Positions 27,312-38,337 are shown, counted from the first letter of the stretch. The stretch is DNA of 64,000 nucleotides from Thauera propionica (GCF_002245655.1 NZ_NOIH01000009.1:1-64000); one strand, 5' to 3'. Translations and numbers: made by a program. Notes: a model not told the origin generated them from the sequence alone.

Positions 27312-27833
27312 TTGACGCTCTTCCTCCCTTCTCCGAATTTCGATCAACGCCCCGAGGGCGAGCCCATCCGCCTGATCGTGGTGCATGCCATCAGCCTGCC
27401 GCCCGACGAGTTCGGCGGCCCTGGCGTGGCACAGCTGTTCACGAATTCGCTCGATCCGGGCGAGCACCCCTATTACGGGGAAGTTCATCACCTGCGCGTG
27501 TCGGCGCATTACTTCATCCGCCGCGATGGCAAGCTGATCCGCTTCGTGGATCCGGACCTGCGAGCGTGGCACGCAGGGGTGTCGTCGTGGCAGGGCCGGG
27601 AGCGTTGCAACGATTTCTCGATCGGCATCGAACTCGAGGGCTGCGACACCCTGCCGTTCGAGGCTGCCCAGTACGAGCAGCTTGCCCGGCTGGTTGCCGA
27701 GCTCGAGACACGCTATCCGGTCGAGGCCGTCGTGGGTCACTCGGACATCGCGCCGGGGCGCAAGACCGACCCGGGGCCGTGCTTCGACTGGGCTCGCCTC
27801 GGCACGCTGCTGGAACAGGAACGATCGGCTTGA
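27312..27833 (+). CDS. ampD: 1,6-anhydro-N-acetylmuramyl-L-alanine amidase AmpD
   Basis: 173 aa, the usual length. Cytosolic zinc amidase of muropeptide recycling. Zinc ligands are seen in LIVVHAIS (His) and GHSDIAPGRKTDPG (His and Asp); also SAHYFIRRDGKLIRFV and WHAGVSSWQGRERCNDFSIGIEL. The start is TTG 27312, only 12 bases after cysNC, without a strong ribosome binding site. It is probably transcribed with the sulfate genes, an association by position only. The transglycosylase gene downstream also acts on murein. Confidence 0.95.
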   Translation: MTLFLPSPNFDQRPEGEPIRLIVVHAISLPPDEFGGPGVAQLFTNSLDPGEHPYYGEVHHLRVSAHYFIRRDGKLIRFVDPDLRAWHAGVSSWQGRERCNDFSIGIELEGCDTLPFEAAQYEQLARLVAELETRYPVEAVVGHSDIAPGRKTDPGPCFDWARLGTLLEQERSA

Positions 27834-28166
27834 AGTCGGCATACCTGCATGTCAAGTTTTGACAAAATGTTTGCCCGACAATAAAATCCGCCCTCTGTTG
27901 CTCTGCAGCATTCTTATTCATTGACCCATTTCGGTGCGGCGCCTTCCTGAAGGGGAGACGCAGTTTCATGGACGCACGCACCGCGGGGCCCGTCGTCTGG
28001 TTGCGGCGACTGGCTTGAACACCTACTGGCGACCGAGCGTGACTGCACGCAGGACGCAGCCCATCCGCTGCCCCTGCACTTGCTTCTGCTGACCTTGCAG
28101 AAGTCCCGGAGGCCCCTACCACGGCGCTCCGACCGCAGTCCCTCTGGCCACAGCATGGAGGACACC
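27834..28166 (+). other. 333-base intergenic region with promoter and long 5' leader
   Basis: Holds a consensus promoter (27859-27887) and then ~270 bases to the transglycosylase start. A possible 16-codon ORF begins at ATG 27968 with GGGGAG ten bases upstream, ending in TGA; support is weak. No stable hairpin with a T-run is obvious. Confidence 0.6.
27859..27887 (+). promoter_or_regulatory. Sigma-70 promoter for the lytic transglycosylase
   Basis: TTGACA at 27859-27864, 17-base spacer, TAAAAT at 27882-27887: near-consensus boxes at ideal spacing, in an AT-rich island of a GC-rich genome. Transcription would start near 27894, giving a long leader before ATG 28167. Confidence 0.75.
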
Positions 28167-29006
28167 ATGAAACACGCAACTCGAATCAATGCGCTCGCGC
28201 GTCAGGCGGGCGGGGTCGTGTTCAGCATCGCGCACGGCGCCGTTCTTTCTTTTGGTCTCATGGGCATGGCTTACATCGCCACCGAAGGTGGTGCGCCCGC
28301 AACCGTAAGCTACGCAAACACCCGCGGTAACCTGCAGGTCGGCCCCACGGTGGGCGAGGCAGCCATGGCGCTGGCCGAGGCCGATCGCGCCGCGCCGGCG
28401 CTGAAGGCGCCACGCCAGTCGGCGCCCGGTCTCAGCGTGCCCGCACCGCGCGTTCGTCACGCCACGGCGCTCGAGGCCCTTGCCCTGCCGGGTTTCGACC
28501 TGACGGCCGGGGGCGACGAGGGTCTGTCGCCCGAGATGGCGCGTGTGCGTGACTGGATCTCGGACACCTACCGCGTTTCCGACGAGGTGCTGGAGACGGC
28601 GCTATTGGCGGCCGAGGAGTCGGCGCAGGAGCACGGTTTCGACCCGCTGCTGATCGTTGCGATCATGGCGGTGGAGTCCAGCTTCAATCCGCGCGCCGTC
28701 AGCAACATGGGGGCGCAGGGGCTGATGCAGGTGATTCCGCGCTTCCACCAGGACAAGATCGGCACCAAGCGCGGCAAGTACGCGCTGTTCGACCCTGAGC
28801 TCAATGTCCGCGTCGGTACCCAGGTGCTGCAGGAAGGCCTGCAGCGCTATGGCTCCATGCAGCGCGCGCTGCAGTACTACAACGGCGCGCTGAAGGACCC
28901 GAAGGCGCGTTACACGCGCAAGGTCATGGCGGTGAAGAAGCGGTTGGTGGCCGCGTCGGGCCGCGAGGCCCTGGTCAAGACCGAGACGCCTGAATCCGCT
29001 GGCTGA
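28167..29006 (+). CDS. Lytic transglycosylase (SLT domain)
   Basis: 279 aa from ATG 28167, chosen for the GGAGG five bases upstream; an ATG four codons earlier lies before that site. One hydrophobic N-terminal segment (VVFSIAHGAVLSFGLMGMAYIA) suggests an uncleaved anchor or signal. Residues ~70-130 are low-complexity Ala/Pro. The C-terminal ~140 residues are a Slt-type domain: catalytic Glu near 170 in MAVESSFNPRAVSNMGAQGLMQVIP, then VRVGTQVLQEGLQRYG and LQYYNGALKDP. Cleaves murein glycan with 1,6-anhydro formation, products that AmpD (next gene upstream) helps recycle. Confidence 0.9.
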   Translation: MKHATRINALARQAGGVVFSIAHGAVLSFGLMGMAYIATEGGAPATVSYANTRGNLQVGPTVGEAAMALAEADRAAPALKAPRQSAPGLSVPAPRVRHATALEALALPGFDLTAGGDEGLSPEMARVRDWISDTYRVSDEVLETALLAAEESAQEHGFDPLLIVAIMAVESSFNPRAVSNMGAQGLMQVIPRFHQDKIGTKRGKYALFDPELNVRVGTQVLQEGLQRYGSMQRALQYYNGALKDPKARYTRKVMAVKKRLVAASGREALVKTETPESAG

Positions 29007-29053
29007 GTTCGCGCCGGTGCGTGTGCGCCGGCGCTATCCTTAGAGTCTGACCC

Positions 29054-30226
29054 TCAAGGCACGAGTCGCGCGATGCGTTCGGCTGCTTCGAGCAGGCGTT
29101 CCCGGCGCGTCGTGTAGGCGATGCGCAGGTGCTTGCGCGGCAGGTGGTGGCCGAAATCCAGCCCGGGGGTTGCGGCGACGCCCGCCTCTTCGATCAGGCG
29201 GCGCGCGAAAGCCTCCGAATCCTCCGCCAGCTGCGATACGTCGGCGTAGATGTAGAAGGCACCCTGCGGTTCGGTGGCGACGGTGAAGCCCAGCTCGCGC
29301 AGTGCGGGCAGCAGCGTGTCCCGCCGCGCGGCGAACTCGCGGCGGCGCGCTTCGAGGATCTCCAGCGTTTCGGGCCGGAAGGCCGCCAGTGCGGCATGCT
29401 GGGCCGGCGTCGACGGCGAGATGAAGAAATGCTGGGCGAGCTTCTCGATGTCGCGCACGATGCCGCTCGGCGCCACCAGCCACCCCAGCCGCCAGCCCGT
29501 CATGCCGAAGTATTTCGAGAAGCTGTTGACGACGAACAGGTCGTCGGCGGCGTTCAGCACGGGATGGGCGAGGGCGGTGGAGGATGCCACGCCGTAGGTC
29601 AGCCCCTGGTAGATCTCGTCGACCAGCAGCACGCCGCGGCGCGCGTGGGTGACGCCATGCAGTGCGGCGATCCCGGCCGTGTTCAGCAGGGTGCCCGTCG
29701 GGTTCGACGGGGTGGCGATCATCAGGCCCCGCACGCGCTCGCCCCAGGCCGCGTCCACCTGTGCCGGCGTGGGCTGGTAGCGGCTCGCGGCGTCCACCGG
29801 CAGCGCGCGGGCCCGGCCTTCGAAGCTGCGCACCAGGTGGCGGTTTGACGGATAGCCGGGATCGGGCAGCAGCCACTCGTCACCCGGTTCGGTCGTCGCC
29901 GCCAGAGCCAGCATCAGCGCGCCCGATGCGCCGGAGGTGACGATGATGCGCTCGGGGCTGACGTCGGCACCGAAGCGGTCGTGGTAGAAGCGCGCGATGG
30001 CTTCGCGCAGCGCGGGCAGGCCCAGCCCGGGCGTGTAGTGCACGTCGCCGCTGGCGATGAAGCGCGTTGCGGCCTCGACGATGGGCTGCGGCGTCGGAAA
30101 GTCCGGTTCGCCGACCTCCATGTGGATGATGTCGCGCCCCTGCGCCTCGAGTTCGCGCGCGCGGCGCAACAGCTCCATGACGTGGAAGGGCTGGATTTCG
30201 TCGAGGCGGGTCGAGCGGTGAAGCAT
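29054..30226 (-). CDS. Class I/II pyridoxal-phosphate aminotransferase
   Basis: 390 aa. Fold-type I aminotransferase: MEVGEPDFPTPQPI, YTPGLGLPALREAIA, TSGASGALMLAL, NPTGTLL, DEIYQGLTYG, and PLP Lys near 237 in SFSKYFGMTGWRLGW; C-terminal Arg in HLRIAYT. Amino donor and acceptor cannot be read from sequence; aspartate/alanine/branched-chain type are all possible. It converges with the transglycosylase gene and is separated from pckG by an intrinsic terminator, so it likely has its own promoter. Confidence 0.88.
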   Translation of the reverse strand: MLHRSTRLDEIQPFHVMELLRRARELEAQGRDIIHMEVGEPDFPTPQPIVEAATRFIASGDVHYTPGLGLPALREAIARFYHDRFGADVSPERIIVTSGASGALMLALAATTEPGDEWLLPDPGYPSNRHLVRSFEGRARALPVDAASRYQPTPAQVDAAWGERVRGLMIATPSNPTGTLLNTAGIAALHGVTHARRGVLLVDEIYQGLTYGVASSTALAHPVLNAADDLFVVNSFSKYFGMTGWRLGWLVAPSGIVRDIEKLAQHFFISPSTPAQHAALAAFRPETLEILEARRREFAARRDTLLPALRELGFTVATEPQGAFYIYADVSQLAEDSEAFARRLIEEAGVAATPGLDFGHHLPRKHLRIAYTTRRERLLEAAERIARLVP

Positions 30227-30272
30227 GGCGGATGTCCTGTGCAGCGGAGTTGGGCATTGTCGCCCGAAAAAG

Positions 30273-30299
30273 AAAAAGCGCCGACCGGCGGCGCTTTTT
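30273..30299 (-). terminator. Intrinsic terminator after pckG
   Basis: 10-bp perfect stem (AAAAAGCGCC/GGCGCTTTTT) with a 7-base loop, T-rich on both sides. On the minus strand it lies 32 bases past the pckG stop and is followed by a T-run; it also separates pckG from the aminotransferase gene. Confidence 0.9.
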
Positions 30300-30331
30300 C
30301 GATGCGGAGCGCGTCAGCGCCCGGGGCTGGT

Positions 30332-32179
<1,848 letters not shown>

Positions 32180-32605
32180 GTGTACAGCTCTCCCGTGCTG
32201 TGATGCGAAACCATTCCCGTCGGTCGGCCATCGTTGAAGCAGGTGCTGCCTGGCCGGCGGGCTGCTCGGGCGCCCGGCTGGAGCGCCCCGACCTCCGCTT
32301 GCGACAGACCTTGCGTCAAATCGCAATCGGTGAAAGCCCGTAATTATGCCACGACCAAACCCCTCTGATGAACGGGGTCGTAACTATCGGTGAGCGGCGC
32401 ACAGACTATTATTCATGCGGGCGCTGGCCCGATGCCTGCTGCGAGCGAGTTTCACATTGCAAGTCTTCTTTTCGCAATATGAAAGATTGGCGTTTCGGAG
32501 TATCCTGCCCGGGTCGCGCGAGGGTCGTCCGGCTTGCCGAGTTGTCGGGACCGTCGGCCGTGCGTGTCGCGCACTCCACACTGAAGACGAGACAGGAAGA
32601 AGACC
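32180..32605. other. 426-base divergent regulatory region pckG / maeB
   Basis: No supported gene. It contains an AT-rich tract around 32340-32420 and an extended inverted repeat at 32450-32484 (TTTCACATTGC ... GCAATATGAAA), within which lies the palindrome listed next. Clear paired -35/-10 boxes were not found for either direction. Confidence 0.6.
32470..32484. promoter_or_regulatory. Palindromic operator-like site TTTCGCAATATGAAA upstream of maeB
   Basis: 15-base imperfect palindrome 122 bases before the maeB start. It shares the TTTCGC-N3-RTGAAA pattern with the site at 38221-38237 next to the IclR-family regulator. IclR proteins typically bind short palindromes of this kind. That this regulator acts here is inference. 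Confidence 0.5.
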
Positions 32606-34879
32606 ATGGATGAACTGATCCGTAGTGCCGCCCTCGATTACCACCGCTACCCGCGTCCCGGGAAGATCTCGGTGACGCCGACCAAGGTGCTGTCCAACCA
32701 GCGCGACCTGTCGCTGGCCTATTCGCCCGGCGTCGCGGCGGCGTGCGATGCGATCGTCGAGGATCCGGCGCAGGCGGCCGAACTGACCGCGCGTTCCAAC
32801 CTGATCGGCGTGGTCACCAACGGCACTGCGGTGCTGGGCCTGGGCAACATCGGCCCGCTGGCCTCGAAGCCGGTGATGGAAGGCAAGGGGGTGCTGTTCA
32901 AGAAATTCGCCGGCATCGACGTGTTCGACCTCGAGATCGACGAGCCCGATGCCGACAAGCTGATCGACATGATTGCCGCGCTCGAGCCGACCTTCGGCGG
33001 CATCAACCTCGAGGACATCAAGGCGCCCGAGTGCTTCTACATCGAGAAGAAGCTGCGCGAGCGCATGAAGATCCCGGTCTTCCACGATGACCAGCATGGC
33101 ACCGCGATCGTGGTCGGCGCGGCCATCCTCAACGGCCTGCACCTGCAGGGCAAGGACCTGAAGAAGGTCAAGCTCGTGACCTCCGGCGCGGGTGCGGCGG
33201 CGCTGGCCTGCCTCGGGCTGCTCGAGAAGCTCGGCGTGCCGGTCGAGAACATCTGGGTCACCGACATCGAAGGCGTGGTCTATGAGGGCCGTACCGTACT
33301 GATGGACCCGATCAAGGCGCGCTACGCGAAGCACACCGATGCGCGCAAGCTCGCCGAGGTCATCGAGGGCGCCGACGTGTTCCTCGGTCTGTCCGCCGGC
33401 GGCGTGCTGAAGCCGGAAATGGTCGCGAAGATGGCGCCCAATCCGATGATCCTGGCGCTTGCCAACCCCACGCCCGAGATCCTGCCCGAGCAGGTCAAGG
33501 CCGTGCGCGACGACGCGCTGATTGCGACCGGCCGTTCGGACTACCCGAACCAGGTCAACAACGTGCTGTGCTTCCCCTTCATCTTCCGTGGTGCGCTGGA
33601 CGTGGGCGCCACGACCATCACCGACGAGATGCAGCTTGCCGCGGTGAAGGCCATCGCCGAGCTGGCGCGCGTCGAGCAGAGCGACATCGTCGCTGCGGCC
33701 TATGGCGAGAAGGTGGGTGGCTTCGGCCCCGAGTACATCATCCCGCGCCCCTTCGATCCGCGCCTGATCGTCAAGATCGCGCCGGCCGTGGCGGAAGCCG
33801 CGGTGGCCTCGGGGGTGGCGACGCGCCCGATCACCGACTGGGAAGCCTATCGCGCCCAGCTCAACAACTTCGTGTGGCACTCCGGCCTGATCATGAAGCC
33901 GGTGTTCGCCGCCGCGCGCAAGAACCCGAAACGCATCATCTTCTCCGAAGGCGAATCCGAGAAGGTGCTGCGCGCGGTCCAGACCGTGGTCGACGAGGGT
34001 CTGGCGCGCCCGATCCTGATCGGGCGTCCCGACATCGTGAAGGCCAACATCGAACGCTTCGGCCTGCGTATGGCGGCCGATCGCGACTACGAGCTGGTCA
34101 ATCCCGACTCCGACCCGCGCTTCAACCAGCTGTGGCAGCACTACCACGAGCTGATGGAGCGCCGCGGCGTGTCGGTGGAGTATGCGAAGAAGGAAGTCCG
34201 TCGCCGCACCACGCTGATCGGCACGCTGCTGCTGAAGTTCGGCTACGGCGATGGCCTGATCTGCGGCACCTATGGCATGCACCGCCTGCACCGCGAGTTC
34301 GTCGAAACGGTGCTCGGGCGCCGCGAGGGCGTCGATCACCTGTACACGGTGAACCTGCTGAGCCTGCCTGGCCGCACGCTGTTCCTGGCCGACACCTACG
34401 TCAACTATGACCCCACGCCGGCGCAAGTCGTCGAGATGACACTGCTGGCGGCCGAAGAGATGAAGCGCTTCGGTGTCGAGCCCCGGGTGGCGCTGCTGTC
34501 GCATTCGTCCTTCGGTTCGGCCGATTCGCCCACCGCCGAGAAGATGCGCACCGCGCTGCGCATGCTGCACGCTCAGCATCCCGATCTCGCGGTCGAGGGC
34601 GAGATGCACGGCGATTCGGCGCTGGATGCCAAGCATCGCCTGCAGATCTTCCCCAACGCCAAGATGCGCGAGGACGCCAACCTGCTGATCTTCCCGACGC
34701 TGGATGCGGCGAACATCGCCTTCAACCTGCTGAAGAACGCGGCAGGCGAAGGCATGACCGTCGGCCCGATCCTGCTCGGTGCAGCCAAACCGGTGCACAT
34801 CCTCACGCCGTCGGCCACCGTGCGCCGCATCATCAACATGACTGCGCTGACGGTGGTTGAGGCAGGCCAGCACGGCTGA
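32606..34879 (+). CDS. maeB: NADP-dependent malic enzyme (MaeB type, with phosphotransacetylase-like domain)
   Basis: 757 aa, typical MaeB length. Residues 1-~420 form the malic enzyme: [65 protein letters not shown] (NADP site), LANPTPEI. Residues ~430-757 are a PTA-like domain ([44 protein letters not shown]), which in this family gives acetyl-CoA feedback rather than catalysis. It decarboxylates malate to pyruvate, supplying NADPH. AGGAAG precedes ATG 32606. The palindrome upstream suggests control by an IclR-type regulator. Confidence 0.95.
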   Translation: MDELIRSAALDYHRYPRPGKISVTPTKVLSNQRDLSLAYSPGVAAACDAIVEDPAQAAELTARSNLIGVVTNGTAVLGLGNIGPLASKPVMEGKGVLFKKFAGIDVFDLEIDEPDADKLIDMIAALEPTFGGINLEDIKAPECFYIEKKLRERMKIPVFHDDQHGTAIVVGAAILNGLHLQGKDLKKVKLVTSGAGAAALACLGLLEKLGVPVENIWVTDIEGVVYEGRTVLMDPIKARYAKHTDARKLAEVIEGADVFLGLSAGGVLKPEMVAKMAPNPMILALANPTPEILPEQVKAVRDDALIATGRSDYPNQVNNVLCFPFIFRGALDVGATTITDEMQLAAVKAIAELARVEQSDIVAAAYGEKVGGFGPEYIIPRPFDPRLIVKIAPAVAEAAVASGVATRPITDWEAYRAQLNNFVWHSGLIMKPVFAAARKNPKRIIFSEGESEKVLRAVQTVVDEGLARPILIGRPDIVKANIERFGLRMAADRDYELVNPDSDPRFNQLWQHYHELMERRGVSVEYAKKEVRRRTTLIGTLLLKFGYGDGLICGTYGMHRLHREFVETVLGRREGVDHLYTVNLLSLPGRTLFLADTYVNYDPTPAQVVEMTLLAAEEMKRFGVEPRVALLSHSSFGSADSPTAEKMRTALRMLHAQHPDLAVEGEMHGDSALDAKHRLQIFPNAKMREDANLLIFPTLDAANIAFNLLKNAAGEGMTVGPILLGAAKPVHILTPSATVRRIINMTALTVVEAGQHG

Positions 34880-34945
34880 GCGCTTGCCCGCCTCGCTGCA
34901 TCTCGTTCATGCTACCCGGGTGAGCACGGACGGGCGCGACGACAG

Positions 34946-36082
34946 ATGAAGGGCGGGGGCGGGCAGGCTGCGCTGGTACTGACGGGGGGCGGCGCGCGTG
35001 CCGCCTACCAGGTAGGGGTGCTGGCCGCGATCCGCGAACTGCGCGGGCGCCGGAGCGGCAACCCCTTTCCCATCCTGTGCGGCACCTCGGCGGGTGGCAT
35101 CAATGCCGCCGCGCTGGCGGTGTATTCGAGCAGCTTCAACCATGCAGTCGGCCAGATCGAGTACATCTGGCGCCACTTCCACGTCGACCAGGTCTATCGT
35201 GCCGACCCGGTCGCGCTGTTGGGTAGCGCCGCACGCTGGGCTTCGGCGATCGGAACAGGCTGGGCGATCCGGCAGACGCCGCGTTCGCTGCTCGACAACG
35301 CTCCGCTGCGCGAACTGCTGGGGCGCGTGCTCGACTTCTCGGCCATCGACCGTTCCATCCGCCGTGGCCATCTGCGTGCGCTCAGCGTCACCGCGTCGGG
35401 CTATGCGTCGGGGGAAAGTCTGGCCTTCTTCGAGGCCGCGGACGACATCCAGCCCTGGCGGCGCACGCACCGCATGGGGGTTCGCACCCGGATCAACGTC
35501 GATCACCTGATGGCGACCAGCGCGCTGCCCTTCGTGTTTCCTGCGGTGCACATCCATCGTGAGTTCTTCGGCGATGGCTCGATGCGCCAGCTGGCGCCGG
35601 TAAGCCCGGCCATCCACCTCGGCGCCGACCGCATCATGGTGATCGGTGCGGGGCGGCTGGCGGAGGAGGGGCGCCAGCGCGCCGAGTCCTATCCGTCGCC
35701 GGCGCAGATCGCCGGTCACGCCTTGTCGAGCATCTTCCTCGACACGCTTGCGGTCGATCTGGAGCGCCTGCACCGCATCAACCAGACCGTGGGGGCGATG
35801 AGCCCTGAGCAGCGCCAGGCGTCAGGCACGCCGCTCAAGCCCATCGAAACGCTGGTGATGCTGCCTTCGCGGCGGCTGGATGCAATTGCAGGACATCACC
35901 GCAAGGCCTTGCCCCTGTTGCTGCGGACCGTGCTGCGCAGCTTTGGCGCGATGCGGCGCGACGGCTCGACGCTGCTGTCCTACCTGCTGTTCGAACCCGC
36001 CTTCACGCAGGCGCTGATCGAGCTCGGCTACGAGGATGCGATGGCGCGGCGCGGCGAGCTGGCGGACTTCCTTCGCCTGTAG
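34946..36082 (+). CDS. Patatin-like phospholipase/acylhydrolase
   Basis: 378 aa, cytoplasmic or peripheral membrane, without signal peptide. Oxyanion motif GGGARAAYQVGVL at 14-26; nucleophile Ser48 in GTSAGG; catalytic Asp near 209 in FFGDGSMRQ. The Ser-Asp dyad is complete. The C-terminal ~120 residues are helical. Family members act on phospholipids or other lipid esters; the substrate is not determined. 66 bases downstream of maeB with no terminator seen, so partial read-through is possible. Confidence 0.85.
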   Translation: MKGGGGQAALVLTGGGARAAYQVGVLAAIRELRGRRSGNPFPILCGTSAGGINAAALAVYSSSFNHAVGQIEYIWRHFHVDQVYRADPVALLGSAARWASAIGTGWAIRQTPRSLLDNAPLRELLGRVLDFSAIDRSIRRGHLRALSVTASGYASGESLAFFEAADDIQPWRRTHRMGVRTRINVDHLMATSALPFVFPAVHIHREFFGDGSMRQLAPVSPAIHLGADRIMVIGAGRLAEEGRQRAESYPSPAQIAGHALSSIFLDTLAVDLERLHRINQTVGAMSPEQRQASGTPLKPIETLVMLPSRRLDAIAGHHRKALPLLLRTVLRSFGAMRRDGSTLLSYLLFEPAFTQALIELGYEDAMARRGELADFLRL

Positions 36083-36250
36083 ACGGACAAGCCCCAAGTT
36101 GTGCGGGATTTTTTGTATCAGGGGATGCCCGAAACGGGCATTCGTGTGACAATTTCCCTGCATTCCGCGAATCAGCTTCAAAAAGTCTTGCTATCTACTT
36201 ATTTCTGTTACAGATTTAAGCTGGGTATATCTTCGGTAGCACTCCTCGCC

Positions 36251-37357
36251 ATGAAACCACGCTCCCTGCTTGCCGCCGCCGTGCTCGGCCTGTTCATGTT
36301 GCAGCCGGTTTCCAATCTGGCTGAGGCCTCCACCAGCAATGCGACAAAGGTCGGCGCCAAGCCTGCCGCGAAGAAGCCAGTCGCCAAGATGACCGCAAAG
36401 AAAAAAAAGGCGGCGGTGAAACCGACGGCGCGCAAGGCCGTGGCCAAGTCCGGCAGCAAGTCCGCAGCCAAGAATGTCCAGCGCGTTGCAGTGCGCATGG
36501 CGCCCGCCGCTGCGACCACTGCGCTGATTGCGCCGGATACCGAAGCCGCCGACGTTCCTCTTGCGCTCGATGCCAATGGACTGCCCGAACTGGGTTCCAG
36601 TGCGTTTTACATCGTCAACCCCGCCAACGGCGAGGTGCTGCTCGAACGCAATGCCTCTGCGGTGGTGCCGATCGCGTCGATCACCAAGCTGATGACGGCC
36701 ATGGTCGTGCTCGATGCGGGCCAGAGCCTGTCCGAGCCGCTGACCATCTCCAGCGGCGACATCGACACGCTGAAGGGTACGAGTTCGCGTCTGGCCCTCG
36801 GCACCACGCTCACCCGCGAGGAGATGCTGCATCTGGCGCTGATGTCGTCCGAGAACCGTGCCGCGTCGGCGCTGGCACGCTATTACCCGGGCGGCGAGCA
36901 GGCCTTCATCGAGGCGATGAACGTCAAGGCTCGCCTGCTGGGACTGTGGAACACCCGCTTCCATGACAGTACCGGCCTCAACCCGGCCAATGTCTCGAGC
37001 CCCCGCGATCTGGCGAAGATGGTGTCGGCGTCGGCGTCCTATCCGCTGATCCGCGAGTTTTCGACCTCGCAGGAGCGCTACGTCGACGTCCGCGGCCGCA
37101 TGACCCGCTTCGGCAACACGAATGGCTTGGTCAAGAGCCCGGAATGGTCGATCAGCGTGTCCAAGACCGGCTACATCTCCGAGGCCGGGCGCTGCCTGGT
37201 GATGCAGACCTGGCTGCAGCAGCAGCCGGTGGTCATGGTGCTGATGGACTCCAGCGGTCGCTACACCCGCACGGCCGACGCCAAGCGGGTACGCAAGTGG
37301 CTGGAGCAGGTCGCCGCCCACCGCATGGCGGCTGCGCCGATCCGGCGCGAGGGCTGA
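36251..37357 (+). CDS. pbpG: D-alanyl-D-alanine endopeptidase, PBP7/PbpG family
   Basis: 368 aa from ATG 36251. Signal peptide SLLAAAVLGLFMLQPVSNLAEA. It is followed by a Lys/Ala-rich histone-H1-like stretch of about 45 residues (repeats of AAKKP, AKKKKAA, KSGSKSAAKN) before the catalytic domain. S11-type active site: SxxK as SITK near 143, SEN near 201, KTG in VSKTGYISEAG near 304. Cleaves D-Ala-meso-DAP cross-links in the periplasm. The ~170-base upstream gap is AT-richer and probably holds the promoter. It converges with iclR (6-base gap). Confidence 0.88.
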   Translation: MKPRSLLAAAVLGLFMLQPVSNLAEASTSNATKVGAKPAAKKPVAKMTAKKKKAAVKPTARKAVAKSGSKSAAKNVQRVAVRMAPAAATTALIAPDTEAADVPLALDANGLPELGSSAFYIVNPANGEVLLERNASAVVPIASITKLMTAMVVLDAGQSLSEPLTISSGDIDTLKGTSSRLALGTTLTREEMLHLALMSSENRAASALARYYPGGEQAFIEAMNVKARLLGLWNTRFHDSTGLNPANVSSPRDLAKMVSASASYPLIREFSTSQERYVDVRGRMTRFGNTNGLVKSPEWSISVSKTGYISEAGRCLVMQTWLQQQPVVMVLMDSSGRYTRTADAKRVRKWLEQVAAHRMAAAPIRREG

Positions 37358-37363
37358 TCGGCG

Positions 37364-38185
37364 TCAGGCGCCGCGGGCCGGGGTGTAACCGAGCAAGCGC
37401 GAGATTTCGTCCGCGGTCTCACGCACCAGCGGCGCCCAGTCCGGGTTGAAGCGCTCGGAAGGCGTAGACAGCGACAGGCCCGCGACCAGTTCGCCACCAT
37501 CATTGCGGATGCCGGCCGCGATGCAGCGCACGCCGGCTTCCACTTCATCCAGGTCGAAAGCCACGCCGTGGCGGCGTACGCGGTCGAGTTCCTTTTCCAG
37601 CGCGGGCAGGGTGGTAATCGAGGCGGGCGTCGACGGCGGCAGGCCGGTGCGACGAGCGTAGTCGCGAATCCGATCGAGACCGTCCTCGACCAGGAACAGC
37701 TTGCCGGTGGCCGTGGTGTGCAGCGGCGCGCGCGCGCCGACGATGTGCACCACCCGCACCGACGAGCGGCCGCTCGAGGTGCGCTCCACATAGACGATCT
37801 CGTCGCCGGCGCGGATGCCGAGGTTCACGCTTTCGCCGGTCGCGGCATGCAGCTTCAGCATCAGGGGCATGGCCGTATCGCGCAGCGAAATGCGCGATTT
37901 CACCAGGCTGCCCAGCTCGAGCAGGCGGATGCCGAGGCGGTAGATGCCGGCCTCCGAACGGTCGACGAAGCCGCTCTGCGTCATCGCCCCGAGGATGCGG
38001 TGCGCCGTCGACGGATGCAACCCGGTTTCCAGCGCGAGCTGCTTGAGCGGCACGGGGTCGGGGTGTTGGGCAAGCACGTCCAGCAGCTTCATCATGCGAT
38101 CGATGACCTGGATGGGATTCTTGCCCTCGGTGGCGGGGACGGGGTCGATCTTCTTGGCGGGCACGGTAACGCTCGATATGAGCAT
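37364..38185 (-). CDS. IclR-family transcriptional regulator
   Basis: 273 aa. N-terminal winged helix (VIDRMMKLLDVLAQHPDPVPLKQLALETGLHPSTAHRILGAMTQSGFVDR, residues ~27-80) and a C-terminal effector domain (SVNLGIRAGDEIVYVERTSS, HTTATGKLFL, GVRCIAAGIRNDGGELVAGLSLSTP). The effector is unknown. It diverges from the first mrp operon. A palindrome 36 bases upstream of its start, similar to one before maeB, suggests autoregulation. Confidence 0.92.
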   Translation of the reverse strand: MLISSVTVPAKKIDPVPATEGKNPIQVIDRMMKLLDVLAQHPDPVPLKQLALETGLHPSTAHRILGAMTQSGFVDRSEAGIYRLGIRLLELGSLVKSRISLRDTAMPLMLKLHAATGESVNLGIRAGDEIVYVERTSSGRSSVRVVHIVGARAPLHTTATGKLFLVEDGLDRIRDYARRTGLPPSTPASITTLPALEKELDRVRRHGVAFDLDEVEAGVRCIAAGIRNDGGELVAGLSLSTPSERFNPDWAPLVRETADEISRLLGYTPARGA

Positions 38186-38220
38186 GGGTTGTGGAACTCA
38201 AATGTTACTCGTCTGGTCCG

Positions 38221-38237
38221 ATTTCGCCTAGTGAAAT
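38221..38237. promoter_or_regulatory. Palindromic operator-like site between iclR and mrpA
   Basis: ATTTCGCCTAGTGAAAT: matching arms ATTTC/GAAAT, 36 bases before the iclR start and 34 before the predicted mrpA -10. It shares TTTCGC-N3-RTGAAA with 32470-32484. Likely a site for the adjacent IclR protein (inference). Confidence 0.5.
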
Positions 38238-38270
38238 GGAGTGCCGTTTCGTGAAGGCGCGCCGCAGCCT

Positions 38271-38276
38271 TATACT
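38271..38276 (+). promoter_or_regulatory. Candidate -10 box of the first mrp operon
   Basis: TATACT, with no convincing -35 at the right distance (TTCGTG is nearest). A start near 38283 would place the hairpin at 38295 in the first 15 nucleotides of the transcript. Confidence 0.35.
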
Positions 38277-38294
38277 TTGGCGGCAACACACCCA

Positions 38295-38320
38295 GCCCGG
38301 ACCCGGTCCGGGCATTTTTT
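38295..38320 (+). terminator. Intrinsic terminator in the mrpA leader
   Basis: Stem GCCCGGAC/GTCCGGGC (8 bp, perfect) with a 3-base loop, then A and six T's. It points in the direction of mrpA and lies 65 bases before the mrpA start, with no plus-strand gene upstream for it to end; the upstream gene, iclR, is antisense. That suits attenuation of the mrp transcript. Confidence 0.75.
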
Positions 38321-38337
38321 CTTGATAGGAGCCTGCG

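Noticed and set aside
29007-29053. GCGCCGG...CCGGCGC hairpin between the transglycosylase and aminotransferase genes
   Set aside because: No T-run follows on either strand, so not callable as an intrinsic terminator.
32180-32326. 49-residue N-terminal extension of pckG
   Set aside because: Arg/Pro-rich with no family similarity; ATG 32179 has a ribosome binding site and gives the standard length.
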